Shown here: positions 7,547 through 15,271 of the stretch, piece after piece
Layout: every line of letters begins with the position of its first letter
Numbering within the stretch: the first letter of the stretch is position 1
IMG/VR virus record: IMGVR_UViG_3300041809_003422
Location: 1-54,061 of that record
DNA: 54,061 bases
Source of the DNA: a virus
Reading direction: 5' to 3' (one strand)
Made by a program: the position numbers and the translations under genes
The notes under the pieces: model-generated
What the model was told of the DNA's origin: nothing
The model's input: the letters and a program-made list of their open reading frames with translations, nothing else
Databases searched by the model: none

Positions 7547-7965
7547 GGCAATTCTCCATTGGCGATGTGTTCGGCGCGGCGATGGCTGGCCTCGACTGCC
7601 AATTCAGCGATCCAGCCGTCGACGGTGTTCTCATCGAGAGGACACCACTTGGCGTAATCGAGCGCTTCTTTGACGATGCAGAACGGTACAAAGGGAAATG
7701 GGCGATTTCCGCAATCAAGGAGCATCGTTGCGGCGGCGTCGACGATGCAGCGATCAATGATCTCGTTGACGGACTCGTCGCGAGAGCGAAGCATCGCGAC
7801 GCGGTCATCGAAGGTGAAGACACATCGCTCGATCTCGGTCAAGATCGGGCTGACGCCAGCGTCGGCGAGGCGCATCATGACGAGCTTGAGGGCGCGATTT
7901 TGAAACTCCATGCGCTCCGTAACGACATGCTCGACCCGGCGCATGATCTCTCCCATTTCCATCAT
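7543..7965 (-). CDS. Hypothetical protein
   Basis: A 140-residue protein in the early leftward operon, overlapping both neighbours by four bases. It has a helical, methionine-rich N terminus and several cysteines (ERCVFTF, DRCIVDAA, LLDCGNR, PFCIVK, AKWCPL) without a clear zinc-binding spacing. No family recognised. Confidence 0.55.
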   Translation of the reverse strand: MMEMGEIMRRVEHVVTERMEFQNRALKLVMMRLADAGVSPILTEIERCVFTFDDRVAMLRSRDESVNEIIDRCIVDAAATMLLDCGNRPFPFVPFCIVKEALDYAKWCPLDENTVDGWIAELAVEASHRRAEHIANGELP

Positions 7966-8330
7966 GTCGTAGCCCTCCGGCTGTTCACGGCGTCGCCGTG
8001 GGTGTCGAGCGCCGCGGCGGCGCGGGCGAGTTCGGGCTCGACGTCGACGAGCGGAAGGTCGTCGTTAAGCATCTGCCGGCCGGCGTCGATCCAGCGAAGC
8101 AGGATTCCCTTGGCGACGAGGTTAGGCGCCGTAGCGGCCATCTGAGCCATCCAGGATTGGCGATCGGCGGTGTGGCGATCTCGCACGACGACAATGCCGT
8201 CCTGGCCGTCAGGTTTGAAAGCCAGCATGGTCCCGTCATGGTCGACGCGGATCGATCCAGTCGGCCGGACGCCGAAATACAGCGCGTCGTCGCGGCTCAA
8301 AGCGAAGCGGAACTCGCTCATCGTCCTCAT
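7962..8330 (-). CDS. Hypothetical protein
   Basis: A 122-residue protein starting at ATG 8330 (MRTMSEFRFALSRDDALYFG), with the usual four-base overlap to the upstream exonuclease gene. It has a beta-rich N-terminal half and helical C-terminal half. Function unknown; the gene position suggests a role in replication or recombination, but this is only context. Confidence 0.55.
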   Translation of the reverse strand: MRTMSEFRFALSRDDALYFGVRPTGSIRVDHDGTMLAFKPDGQDGIVVVRDRHTADRQSWMAQMAATAPNLVAKGILLRWIDAGRQMLNDDLPLVDVEPELARAAAALDTHGDAVNSRRATT

Positions 8331-9061
8331 GCCGCCCTCCGGTCGGGCAGCGACGCCCACATCTTCTGGGCGACCGCACGCACCTTGCGGACATCGTCGC
8401 GGCAGTAGTGTCGAACCTTGGCGATCTCACCCTTGGCCCACAGATCAGCGACCATGGAGCCGTCGATCTCGCCCTTACCGTCGAGGCCGAGAGCCATGCA
8501 CAGTTTGTCGAGGCTAACGTAATCGCGTACGCCAGCCCAGGCCGTCATCGTGTCGAAAACGCAGGCATCCCACGGCTTGGGATTGATCGGCCACCACCAC
8601 GGCATCTTGACGCCAAGAATGATGGCGCGCTGCGTGATGACGCGAATGTCGAAACTGACGACGTTATGGCCGACGATGCGGATCGGATCGCTGAACTTCT
8701 TGAGGTCGTGAAGCCGGTCGGCTTGCGGACTCAGTTCCACATCACGGAAGAAATCGGCGATCAGCGTCTTCTCGTCGAAATCGTTCGACAGTCCGTCCCC
8801 CTCATCGGAGTCGACGGCCGTATAGCCGACCGGGTCGAAATCATTGATCGCAAACCCAATGACGCCGATGCGGCCGTAGGCGCCGTCGAGGGAGGTTTTG
8901 GCGATCGCCTCAGCGAGAGCGGCATGGCGCTCGTTGGCTTCCCATGCCGCGATCGTCTCGGCTTTCTTCATCGAAGCCGGCGGCTTGATGCCGGCGGCGA
9001 TCTTGGCGATCACGCGTTCATCGGCGGTCGGCAGCGTCTCGGTGTCAAGGTAGAGGTCCAT
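8327..9061 (-). CDS. DnaQ-like 3'-5' exonuclease
   Basis: A 244-residue protein of the DEDD superfamily that hydrolyses DNA or RNA from 3' ends with two metal ions. The three exonuclease motifs are visible: ExoI YLDTETLP (D6, E8), ExoII IVGHNVVSFDIR with its aspartate, and ExoIII YCRDDVRKV near the C terminus; the tyrosine before the last aspartates fits the DEDDy type, as in the proofreading domain of family B polymerases. The start is the ATG at 9061. It probably takes part in phage DNA replication, repair or nucleotide recycling. Confidence 0.8.
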   Translation of the reverse strand: MDLYLDTETLPTADERVIAKIAAGIKPPASMKKAETIAAWEANERHAALAEAIAKTSLDGAYGRIGVIGFAINDFDPVGYTAVDSDEGDGLSNDFDEKTLIADFFRDVELSPQADRLHDLKKFSDPIRIVGHNVVSFDIRVITQRAIILGVKMPWWWPINPKPWDACVFDTMTAWAGVRDYVSLDKLCMALGLDGKGEIDGSMVADLWAKGEIAKVRHYCRDDVRKVRAVAQKMWASLPDRRAA

Positions 9062-9389
9062 CGTCCTTGTCTCTCTTAATGTTGTCGGGGCGGAATCCGC
9101 GCTCCGCCGTGTCGCGCCAGTACTTTTCCATCGTCTCGACGGACTCGCGGAGCGCGACCAGGCCATTGAGCCAACCGCTGCACAGCTCGGCCAACTTGAG
9201 CCGCTGTTCGACTGTCAATGCGCGCTGCGCCGCGGCGACTTGGCTGACGAGCTGCTGCGATTTCCCGAATTCCTTCGCAAGCGGCGTGATCCAGCGCTCT
9301 CCGTAAAGCAGGCGGCCTGTGTCAGCGAGAATCTCTTGATCCGTCTTTGTCACTTTGCGGCTCGGGAATCCGATGCGTCTGATGACCAT
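9045..9389 (-). CDS. HTH protein, first gene of leftward early operon
   Basis: A 114-residue protein starting MVIRRIGFPSRKV at 9389. Residues about 19-60 (DQEILADTGRLLYGERWITPLAKEFGKSQQLVSQVAA) contain a helix-turn-helix (PLAKEFGKSQQLVSQV). It is the promoter-proximal gene of the leftward operon, a common place for a regulator that controls its own operon. Confidence 0.6.
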   Translation of the reverse strand: MVIRRIGFPSRKVTKTDQEILADTGRLLYGERWITPLAKEFGKSQQLVSQVAAAQRALTVEQRLKLAELCSGWLNGLVALRESVETMEKYWRDTAERGFRPDNIKRDKDDGPLP

Positions 9390-9640
9390 GAGTCTCTCTC
9401 CAATCCTTGCGGTTGTCCACACACTGCCAAGCTAGCTCCGATTCGCAGCAAACGCAATAAACAAAGGCCTTACAGCCCAATGGTGTCCCCAAGTATGAAA
9501 AAAAACGTAAAAATGGCTTGACAGCTTCTGGCGGTGGTGACACAACCATATTGTCGACGCTCTGGAACACGTCGACCAACTCCCCGCGGTGAGCCTGACA
9601 ATGTGCTCCCGCGGGGCTCTCTCAAGCCCAGGAGCCCACC
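9390..9640. promoter_or_regulatory. Divergent early control region
   Basis: Non-coding space between the leftward operon (start 9389) and the rightward operon (start 9641). It contains an A-rich stretch around 9497-9525, a TTGACA at 9528-9533 without a convincing -10 at the usual distance, and the hairpin at 9582-9616. Promoters in both directions are expected here from gene layout; I cannot place them with confidence. Confidence 0.45.
9582..9616 (+). promoter_or_regulatory. Leader hairpin before first rightward early gene
   Basis: CCCCGCGG pairs perfectly with CCGCGGGG across a 19-base loop, 25 bases before the ATG at 9641. No U-tract follows, so it is more likely a leader structure than a terminator. 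It occupies the same place as the AGTGCGA-loop hairpins before the next two genes but does not share their loop. Confidence 0.4.
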
Positions 9641-10072
9641 ATGAAGATCAAGATCACCGAGAACAACTCGCAGGCCATCCAGGCCGCGCTCGACGCTGTG
9701 AACGGCAAGGCCACCGCCTTCACCGTCCACACGTTCAACACCGTCGACAGCGTTTCCCGCCTGATCAAGAAGCAGTTCTACCGCGTCGAGGTGCCGTTCG
9801 TCGACCGCGCCGGCGGCATGGCGACCTTCCAGCCGGCCCGGCCTCAGGCGCAGTCCTACAAGTATTCGATGTGGTCGACGGTCATCACCGTCCAGATCGG
9901 AGCCGACGGCAAGACCTGCTACCTGACCGACGTCGAGAGCGCCAAGGTTTACCCCGGCCAGGGCGAGCGCTTCGACCTCCGCATGACCTCCAAGGCGCAC
10001 GCCGCGTACGTCGCCCGCTGCGCCAAGCGCTTCGGCATCATCGAGCCCGAGAAGACCTTGATCGCCGCCTAA
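9641..10072 (+). CDS. Hypothetical early protein
   Basis: A 143-residue protein, first gene of the rightward early operon, with an AGGAG-type ribosome site. It looks like an alpha/beta fold (MKIKITENNSQAIQAALDAVNGKATAFTV...) with a conserved-looking aromatic patch in the middle (YKYSMWSTVITV). No family recognised. Confidence 0.6.
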   Translation: MKIKITENNSQAIQAALDAVNGKATAFTVHTFNTVDSVSRLIKKQFYRVEVPFVDRAGGMATFQPARPQAQSYKYSMWSTVITVQIGADGKTCYLTDVESAKVYPGQGERFDLRMTSKAHAAYVARCAKRFGIIEPEKTLIAA

Positions 10073-10143
10073 GCAGACCGTTCACCCTTGCCGGCCAGTG
10101 CGAGGCCGGCTTTGGCGAGCGATCCCGCTCTCGGAGTCCCACC
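10073..10143 (+). promoter_or_regulatory. Structured leader, copy 1
   Basis: A 71-base gap with two hairpins. The first (10090-10110) is GCCGGCC / GGCCGGC around the loop AGTGCGA. The second (10117-10130) is GAGCG / CGCTC around ATCC. A GGAG ribosome site follows. Both hairpins recur, with changed stem bases but the same loop, before the next gene. Confidence 0.6.
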
Positions 10144-10344
10144 ATGAAGCGCATCACCGAGAATCCCCTCGCCGGCCGCGCGATCTGCGCGATCAGCAAT
10201 TGGGGAATCAACCACGGCCATTACCGTGTCTGCGCCGCGATGGCGTGGATCGTCAATCGCTTCGGCGAGCAGCCGCTCATCGGCGACGACTGGAACGACG
10301 AAGAGCGCGCCGAGGCCGATCTGCGCGCGATCCTGAGCCGCTAG
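10144..10344 (+). CDS. Hypothetical small early protein
   Basis: A 66-residue protein (MKRITENPLAGRAICA...) starting at the ATG that follows a GGAG site. The frame is open further upstream but that part overlaps the previous gene. Acidic C-terminal half (DDWNDEERAEADL). Unknown function; bracketed by the two related leader elements. Confidence 0.5.
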   Translation: MKRITENPLAGRAICAISNWGINHGHYRVCAAMAWIVNRFGEQPLIGDDWNDEERAEADLRAILSR

Positions 10345-10414
10345 TAGACCGCTGCCTGCCGCCGACGAGTGCGACGCCGGTGACAGAGAGCGATCCCCGC
10401 TCAAGGAGACCACA
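10345..10414 (+). promoter_or_regulatory. Structured leader, copy 2
   Basis: This leader repeats copy 1. The stem CCGACG / CGCCGG (10362-10380; one A-C mismatch) closes the identical loop AGTGCGA, and GAGCG / CGCTC (10388-10402) closes an ATCCC loop, followed by AAGGAGACC and the ATG at 10415. Stem bases differ from copy 1 while pairing is largely kept, so selection on RNA structure is likely. Confidence 0.6.
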
Positions 10415-10762
10415 ATGGAACGCTGCAAGGCCGAGAAGGCCGCCGACCACTTGCGAGAGGCGCAGGCGAGCATCGGCAAGACGATCGTCACGCTGACCAG
10501 CCGCGACGCCGAAATGACGACTGACGACAGCCTGCGTCACATGTTTCTCCAGGATCGCATGGCGCAGCTTCGCAATCGGGCGGACGACTTGCTGGCGATC
10601 GCGGGGGCGCAGTCACCCCCTGCGAGCAAGCGCCACATCCTGGAATCGCTTCTTGCCATCAGCGAGTGGCTGAGCGGATTCGAGGTCGGAGCCGGTTGCA
10701 ACCTCCGGATGACGGAGGCGCAAGAGGCGATCCGCGACGCAGTCCACGTCATCTGCGAGTGA
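10415..10762 (+). CDS. Hypothetical early protein
   Basis: A 115-residue, strongly helical protein (ADHLREAQASIGKTIVTL..., LRNRADDLLAIAG, ILESLLAISEWLSG). It has no recognised domain. It lies between leader copies 2 and 3. Confidence 0.5.
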   Translation: MERCKAEKAADHLREAQASIGKTIVTLTSRDAEMTTDDSLRHMFLQDRMAQLRNRADDLLAIAGAQSPPASKRHILESLLAISEWLSGFEVGAGCNLRMTEAQEAIRDAVHVICE

Positions 10763-10799
10763 CGCTGCCGGCTTTGCAGACCGATCAAGGAGACCTGTA
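10763..10799 (+). promoter_or_regulatory. Shortened leader, copy 3
   Basis: This leader keeps the downstream part of the element: GCCGGCTTTG, then GACCGATC and AAGGAGACC before the ATG at 10800. It lacks the GAGCG/CGCTC hairpin, and the AGTGCGA loop is only suggested by GAGTGACG overlapping the stop of the previous gene. Confidence 0.4.
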
Positions 10800-11051
10800 A
10801 TGTATCTTATCACCCGAATGCACCACGAAGATCAGCATGGCCAGCCGATCCCGTGCCTTCGCACGCTGATCGAGGTCAGGGCCGCCGAAGGGCGCTCTCT
10901 TCTGGCGGATGACCCCAAGCAGACCGGCCACCACTACGAACGCGCCAGCGCCTCGACGGCTCACCAGTGGGTCAAGAAAGGCTGGCTGCATGAGACGGCG
11001 CTGTGGGTCGACGACTTCGGCCGCATCCGTCGTGCGGGAGGGAAACTGTAA
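10800..11051 (+). CDS. Hypothetical early protein
   Basis: An 83-residue protein (MYLITRMHHEDQHG...) that overlaps the next ATG by one base (TAATG). The middle contains a histidine-rich stretch. Unknown function. Confidence 0.5.
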   Translation: MYLITRMHHEDQHGQPIPCLRTLIEVRAAEGRSLLADDPKQTGHHYERASASTAHQWVKKGWLHETALWVDDFGRIRRAGGKL

Positions 11052-11488
11052 TGCATGACATCGTCAAATTCGGCTCGACCTTCTCTGTCTCCGGCAAGAC
11101 GTACTCGCTTGATGATGGCGAGGTTCGCGACGCCGGTTTCGGCTCCGACTGGAATGACTGCCGCGTCCGCAGCTTCGTGACTTCCGAGACCCACATCGAG
11201 GTTCGCGACGCCGGCCAATTGCTGCTGGCATGGCCGGTCGCCGAGATCATCTGGGCCGATCCCGATCCGCAGCGCCAGTGGCGCAAGGAGCGCCCGTTGG
11301 GCGTCACGCTGGACGCGTTCAAGCGCGCCTTGAAGGAAGCGATCGCCGACGAGCGTCAGCCGGTAGTCAAGAAATCCAGGACTGCCAATCCGGTTAAAGT
11401 GCCGAAGATCACCAAGAATAAGATGGCAAAGCCGCAGAAACGCAAGCTGATCCTGGCCGCCGGAGTGAAGTATCCCATCTACAATTAG
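11051..11488 (+). CDS. Hypothetical protein with basic tail
   Basis: A 145-residue protein. Residues 1-75 look beta-rich (FSVSGKTYSLDDGEV...), and the last 40 are lysine/arginine-rich (VKKSRTANPVKVPKITK), suggesting nucleic-acid contact. The start overlaps the preceding stop (TAATG). No family recognised. Confidence 0.55.
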   Translation: MHDIVKFGSTFSVSGKTYSLDDGEVRDAGFGSDWNDCRVRSFVTSETHIEVRDAGQLLLAWPVAEIIWADPDPQRQWRKERPLGVTLDAFKRALKEAIADERQPVVKKSRTANPVKVPKITKNKMAKPQKRKLILAAGVKYPIYN

Positions 11489-11499
11489 GAGATCACACA

Positions 11500-11724
11500 G
11501 TGGAACACGCTCTCGAAGAAATCGCCCTCAGCCCCGACGAGATCGTCGCCGCGCTGCGCCGCGAATGCGACGACGCCGGAAGCGTCTCCGCATGGGCGCG
11601 CAGCCACGCCATGGCGCCCGCCAGCGTCCACGACGTCTTGAAGCGCCGCATCGGCGTCAGTGCGCCGCTGGCCCGCCGCCTGGGGTTCAAACGCGTCATC
11701 CGCTATGTGCCACTGGAGGGCTGA
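11500..11724 (+). CDS. Small HTH protein
   Basis: A 74-residue protein beginning with GTG after an AGGAG site. Residues about 12-60 (DEIVAALRRECDDAGSVSAWARSHAMAPASVHDVLKRR) have a Cro/C1-type helix-turn-helix pattern. It is a possible Cro-like or replication regulator in the rightward early operon. Confidence 0.55.
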   Translation: MEHALEEIALSPDEIVAALRRECDDAGSVSAWARSHAMAPASVHDVLKRRIGVSAPLARRLGFKRVIRYVPLEG

Positions 11725-11726
11725 CG

Positions 11727-12053
11727 ATGCGTAAGAAGCTGCATTTCGCGGCGGACGGCCAACCGCTGTCTGACGCCAAATTCGTCGAGGTGTTGCGCGT
11801 CTACAAGCAGATGCAAGGGCGACCGGCGATCTACAAGCGCGCCAGTGATCGTGGGAGGATTTGGGCGCGCGCCATGGCTGGCGTCGACGCCATGGGTGAG
11901 CTGCGGTGGGTCGTCCGTATCGTCCAGGTCGACGACAAGGTGACCGAGCACGTCTGCGACGACCGGTGCCGCATGGCCCACAGCCGCATCTGCACGTGCT
12001 CCTGCGGCGGCGTCAATCACGGCGTTGGTCTGATCCAATGCCAAGCAGCGTGA
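11727..12053 (+). CDS. Hypothetical protein with Cys-rich C-terminal motif
   Basis: A 108-residue protein whose C terminus carries VCDDRCRMAHSRICTCSCGG followed by NHG, a compact Cys/His cluster that I associate with uncharacterised phage proteins and that probably binds zinc. The N-terminal half is basic and helical. Starts three bases after the HTH gene. Confidence 0.55.
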   Translation: MRKKLHFAADGQPLSDAKFVEVLRVYKQMQGRPAIYKRASDRGRIWARAMAGVDAMGELRWVVRIVQVDDKVTEHVCDDRCRMAHSRICTCSCGGVNHGVGLIQCQAA

Positions 12054-12061
12054 GGCAATCA

Positions 12062-12409
12062 ATGCAGCGCACCTTCACCAGTCGCCAGCTTCGCCAGCAC
12101 GGCCAGGACCTCGCCGAGAAATTCGGCGGCATCGCAGCCCTGGCGCATACGCTCGGCTGCGACCAATCGCACCTGTCGAGATTCCTGCTTGGTCACGCCG
12201 CCACCAGCGGCGCGCTGCTCGCGGCGCTCGGTGTCCATTTCGACGTTCGGCAGGGACTATACGTCCAGGACGACGAAGCGGCAGGGCAGGGCGCGACGAA
12301 GATCAACGCGTCACTGGTCGACGAGAACCGCCGGCTGCGCGAGCAGATCAAGAGCCTGCACATCAAACTGAGCAAGGCCGAGGCCAAAATTGAATCCGAA
12401 GCCGCATAA
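12062..12409 (+). CDS. HTH DNA-binding protein with coiled-coil tail
   Basis: A 115-residue protein. Residues about 16-58 (DLAEKFGGIAALAHTLGCDQSHLSRFLLGHAATSG) form a Cro/C1-like helix-turn-helix, with CDQSHLSRFL as the likely recognition helix. Residues 80-115 are a coiled coil (NRRLREQIKSLHIKLSKAEAKIE) that could dimerise it. It is one of several candidates for the lysogeny regulator. Confidence 0.6.
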   Translation: MQRTFTSRQLRQHGQDLAEKFGGIAALAHTLGCDQSHLSRFLLGHAATSGALLAALGVHFDVRQGLYVQDDEAAGQGATKINASLVDENRRLREQIKSLHIKLSKAEAKIESEAA

Positions 12410-12465
12410 TCCTTGTTCCTTGCAATCGGTGGTCGGAGAATAGCGAAAACCAAGGAGTTGCCGCC

Positions 12466-12972
12466 ATGCTTCGCAAGCTTTTCGCCCTTCTCGGACTGCC
12501 GTTCATCCTTATCGGCGCGCTGATCCAGTGGCTTCACGGCGTCCATACTCCGGCGCCGGTGCGTCAGGCTGCGGCCCGCAAGGCGTCAGCTCAGGCCGTC
12601 GCTGCGCTGCTCGACAAGGAAGAGGCCAAAGAGGTCGCCAAGCCGACGTTGCCGCGGCCGGCGCCGGTGATGCTGCCGCCCCAGGCCGCGATGGCCTGGT
12701 CGTGGTCGGTGATGACGGGCATAACCAAGCGTCCAGACCTGTCGTCTGTTCCGCCATCGGTCGCCGCGTGGATTAAGGCGATGACCTTCGACGAGGCTGT
12801 GGCGATGCGTAAACTGTCGCCAAAGGAGCTTGCCGATCACCTCTACTGCCGCCGTAGCGCGCCAGGGCTACGGCCGATGATCTACAGCCCGGTCGAGATC
12901 GCCGCAGCGGCGCGCCTCGACGACCTGAACAGCACGGACTACTTGGACGACCTGCTGTTCTCGATGCGCTGA
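12466..12972 (+). CDS. Membrane-anchored hypothetical protein
   Basis: A 168-residue protein with an N-terminal membrane helix (LRKLFALLGLPFILIGALIQW), an Ala/Pro-rich linker (residues 30-75) and a C-terminal globular part with MTFDEAVAMRKLSPKELADHLY. Last gene of the rightward early run; its 3' end overlaps a convergent gene by 34 bases. Confidence 0.55.
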   Translation: MLRKLFALLGLPFILIGALIQWLHGVHTPAPVRQAAARKASAQAVAALLDKEEAKEVAKPTLPRPAPVMLPPQAAMAWSWSVMTGITKRPDLSSVPPSVAAWIKAMTFDEAVAMRKLSPKELADHLYCRRSAPGLRPMIYSPVEIAAAARLDDLNSTDYLDDLLFSMR

Positions 12973-13145
12973 CGGCGCAGCCGGATCAGATTGGCGAGGC
13001 GCTCGGCGTTCTGCTGTTCGAGCGCCTCGGCTTCATCGGCGATCTCCCAGGCGCGCTCGATCGCCTCGTCCTGACGCAGACGGCCCAACGCCTGCGCAGT
13101 GACCATCAGACCAAACAAGCCCGAAAAGCTCGGCAACTCGTCCAT
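12939..13145 (-). CDS. Hypothetical small helical protein
   Basis: A 68-residue protein, helical and charged (RLRQDEAIERAWEIADEAEALEQQNAERLANL), convergent with and overlapping the gene that ends at 12972. A GGAG-like site precedes its ATG at 13145. Unknown function. Confidence 0.45.
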   Translation of the reverse strand: MDELPSFSGLFGLMVTAQALGRLRQDEAIERAWEIADEAEALEQQNAERLANLIRLRRQRIENSRSSK

Positions 13146-13194
13146 GACGTCTCTCCTATGGACGTCACTCTAGCACGTGGGATCTAAAACACCG

Positions 13195-13536
13195 TTACAG
13201 TGTTGTGTTGATCTCGCTGCGATCGAGCAAGCGCAGACGATACCAAAGACGGTCGCGCGCGATCTTATTGTCGGTGTCAACATTGGCGCGCGCCAGCTCT
13301 TGCACAATGAGGCGCACCAAGGCGGCCGCGTGGACGTCGACGATTGCGTCAGGCCGCATGATATCGCTCGGCGCCTGAATGTCGCGATCACGCAGATAGC
13401 GCACGACGGCCGATGTGACGGCGCGATCAATGTCACGCGTCGCTGGCAGACGATGCATGCGATTGAGCCATCGATATTGGCGTTCGCGCGATCGGCCAGC
13501 AGCCAGGCGCTCGTTGATGCGTTGATCCCTATTCAT
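13195..13536 (-). CDS. Hypothetical protein
   Basis: A 113-residue very arginine-rich protein (NRDQRINERLAAGRSRERQYRWL...), probably helical and DNA- or RNA-associated. It lies alone between two non-coding stretches; codon composition is ordinary for the phage. Unknown function. Confidence 0.45.
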   Translation of the reverse strand: MNRDQRINERLAAGRSRERQYRWLNRMHRLPATRDIDRAVTSAVVRYLRDRDIQAPSDIMRPDAIVDVHAAALVRLIVQELARANVDTDNKIARDRLWYRLRLLDRSEINTTL

Positions 13537-13928
13537 GTCGTTGAGGCTGAATCAAATCGTGGCAACGCACAACATGGCCTAACGCTCATGGCACGCTAAG
13601 CCACCCCATTACCTGCTCACATGGCGTAACGCAGGGAGCGTATTGAATCACGGATATCGCATTGGCCTTCCATGCGCCCATTCGCTATCACATCAATTGT
13701 CTGGAATACTACTAATAGATACCACATTAAAGAACAAGGAATATAAACTTATCAACGTTTGCTGTTAAGTTGACAAGATTGATAGACTGATACAAGAAGG
13801 CCAAGGACGCTGCGTGGAAAGCTGAAACGACAGGGGTATCAATGGTTTACGAATGACGGGGCCCCTGGGGTATTAAAAGCGTGCGGGGGATTTGCCGCCC
13901 CACAGCTACTCGCTACTTGCAAAACGTT
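13537..13928. other. AT-rich non-coding region
   Basis: This 390-base stretch between two leftward genes is clearly AT-richer than its surroundings. It has no credible gene. It holds a GAATCACGG (13635) resembling the repeated element, an AT-rich block at 13705-13770, a TTGACA at 13770-13775 with poor -10 matches, and G/C runs at 13859-13905 that could form a weak terminator for the gene ending at 13929. A regulatory region or replication origin is plausible because the adjacent gene looks replication-initiator-like. Confidence 0.35.
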
Positions 13929-14834
13929 TTAGGGCGACTCAACGCCACCAACCATCAGCGTTGGCACGTCATCCAGCAAATCACGGTACGGCGCTCCGGT
14001 TTCCATTGGCGGTAAGGCTTCCAGCCGGCCAACGTCCATCACCACTGCGTCGATCCTGCCGCGCGCAATGCGACTAGTCACCGGGCGGAAGGCGATCGAG
14101 AGTTCAGTCGACTGAAAGTCGCGTTCGATCGCCCGCAGAATCCGCATGACGTCACCGTTAGATTTCTTCGCCAGGTCAGGCGCGCCGAGCACATCGGGCA
14201 GCTTGCACATCGGGATGCGGACGCGCCGGCCGGCGCCGTGATGGGTCGGCAGCATGTCGCAGCCGTGCAGCCCATCGCGCACGCGGGTGTCGACCCACGC
14301 ACGGCACCGCAGATAGACGGGCGGCGAGAACCGGCATTTCATGTCGGCGATGACGCGCGGGTCAATGCGCGGCTCAGGCTCGTCCTCATCGGTGCACCAG
14401 TAGGCGCCGTACGCGCTGCGGCGCAGGTAAGGGCCGACCATCCAGAACACCAGATTTCCGTCGTCATAGTCGCTCAGATCGGCGATCGCATCGTTGCCCT
14501 GGATCCCGAGGTCATGAGACTGGACTCGCTCATATGCCGACATGACGTGACGCATCTGCCGGACGCGCAGGTGCCGCATCAGGTCGTACTTCGAGATCGG
14601 CACCTTGAGCCGATAGTCCTCATCCTCAGCGTCGACCCATTGATCGAGAATCGCCGGGTAGGAGACAGCGCGGTAAAAATACTCATTCGTCGTTCCGAGG
14701 ATGGTAATTAACAGGGCGACGTCGGTCGGCGTCTCCAGCTTGCCGCGAGTGTTTTTCAGGACGAAAGTCGCCATCCAGATCGGCGAAAAAATGAACCGGT
14801 CGGAGACCGTCCGAACGACCTTCCTGCCACGCAT
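13929..14834 (-). CDS. Possible replication-initiator-like protein
   Basis: A 301-residue protein. I take the ATG at 14834 (MRGRKVVRTV), which follows a GGAG site, rather than the in-frame ATG at 14900. The N-terminal part (DRFIFSPIWMATFVLKNTRGKL...PISKYDLMRHLRVRQMRHV) looks like winged-helix DNA-binding segments, and the second half is beta-rich with several cysteines. It lies beside AT-rich non-coding DNA. The overall impression is of a Rep-type initiator, but no diagnostic motif is visible, so the role is inference. Confidence 0.4.
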   Translation of the reverse strand: MRGRKVVRTVSDRFIFSPIWMATFVLKNTRGKLETPTDVALLITILGTTNEYFYRAVSYPAILDQWVDAEDEDYRLKVPISKYDLMRHLRVRQMRHVMSAYERVQSHDLGIQGNDAIADLSDYDDGNLVFWMVGPYLRRSAYGAYWCTDEDEPEPRIDPRVIADMKCRFSPPVYLRCRAWVDTRVRDGLHGCDMLPTHHGAGRRVRIPMCKLPDVLGAPDLAKKSNGDVMRILRAIERDFQSTELSIAFRPVTSRIARGRIDAVVMDVGRLEALPPMETGAPYRDLLDDVPTLMVGGVESP

Positions 14835-15231
14835 CGTGTCTCTCCAATTATGAAGAAAGTTAACATGGTTCGTGGATAGCCACAATGGGTCATACAGCAT
14901 TGAAACTAAACAATATTCCTAAAACACCGATGTAGGTTTGATCCGCTTAGTAGATCTTATGCCCTTCAAGATGCCTTGAACGCTGTCTAGGATTCCCTCG
15001 CTCCGCACGTCGAGATTCCTCACCCGCGCCTTTGTCTCGCCGCAAGGGCTCGACCGGGCGCGGGCAGCGCTCAAGGATGCCGCAATAAGATCATGGATTG
15101 AACGTGAAACAGATGCGGCTCAATCGCCGTTGGGCCGGGTCCGCGCCGAGCGGGTTGACATTTGCGTCGCGGCGATTCAGTCGCTGGTTTGCCGAGAGTC
15201 CATCCGACGCTCTGCGCTGCAACTCCCACCT
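14835..15231 (+). promoter_or_regulatory. Upstream region of late operon
   Basis: About 400 bases without a convincing gene. The first 100 bases are AT-rich (promoter-like, for one or both directions); the rest is GC-rich and ends in the terminator at 15232. An open frame runs rightward from about 14980, but it has no start codon with a ribosome site before about 15129 and would read through the terminator, so I treat the region as an untranslated late leader. Confidence 0.4.
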
Positions 15232-15261
15232 GGCCGGGCGCTCATCCCGCCCGGCCTTTTT
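15232..15261 (+). terminator. Rho-independent terminator just before the late operon
   Basis: GGCCGGGCG pairs with CGCCCGGCC around a 7-base loop and is followed by TTTTT, a textbook intrinsic terminator pointing rightward, only 10 bases before the first late gene (ATG 15272). The 3' arm can instead pair with GGCCGGGC at 15274-15281, so two mutually exclusive hairpins exist. This placement fits late-gene control by antitermination or attenuation. Confidence 0.75.
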
Positions 15262-15271
15262 CTGGTCGCCA

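Noticed and set aside
13635-13643. GAATCACGG as a further copy of the repeated element
   Set aside because: It matches only the inner GAATCAC; the flank differs, so it is not counted.
13770-13796. TTGACA as a sigma-70 promoter
   Set aside because: No good -10 hexamer at 16-18 bases; kept only as a remark on the non-coding region.
15098-15271. N-terminal extension of the first late gene, and a 94-codon frame at 15130-15414
   Set aside because: Both read through the intrinsic terminator at 15232-15261 and lack ribosome sites; the ATG at 15272 is better.
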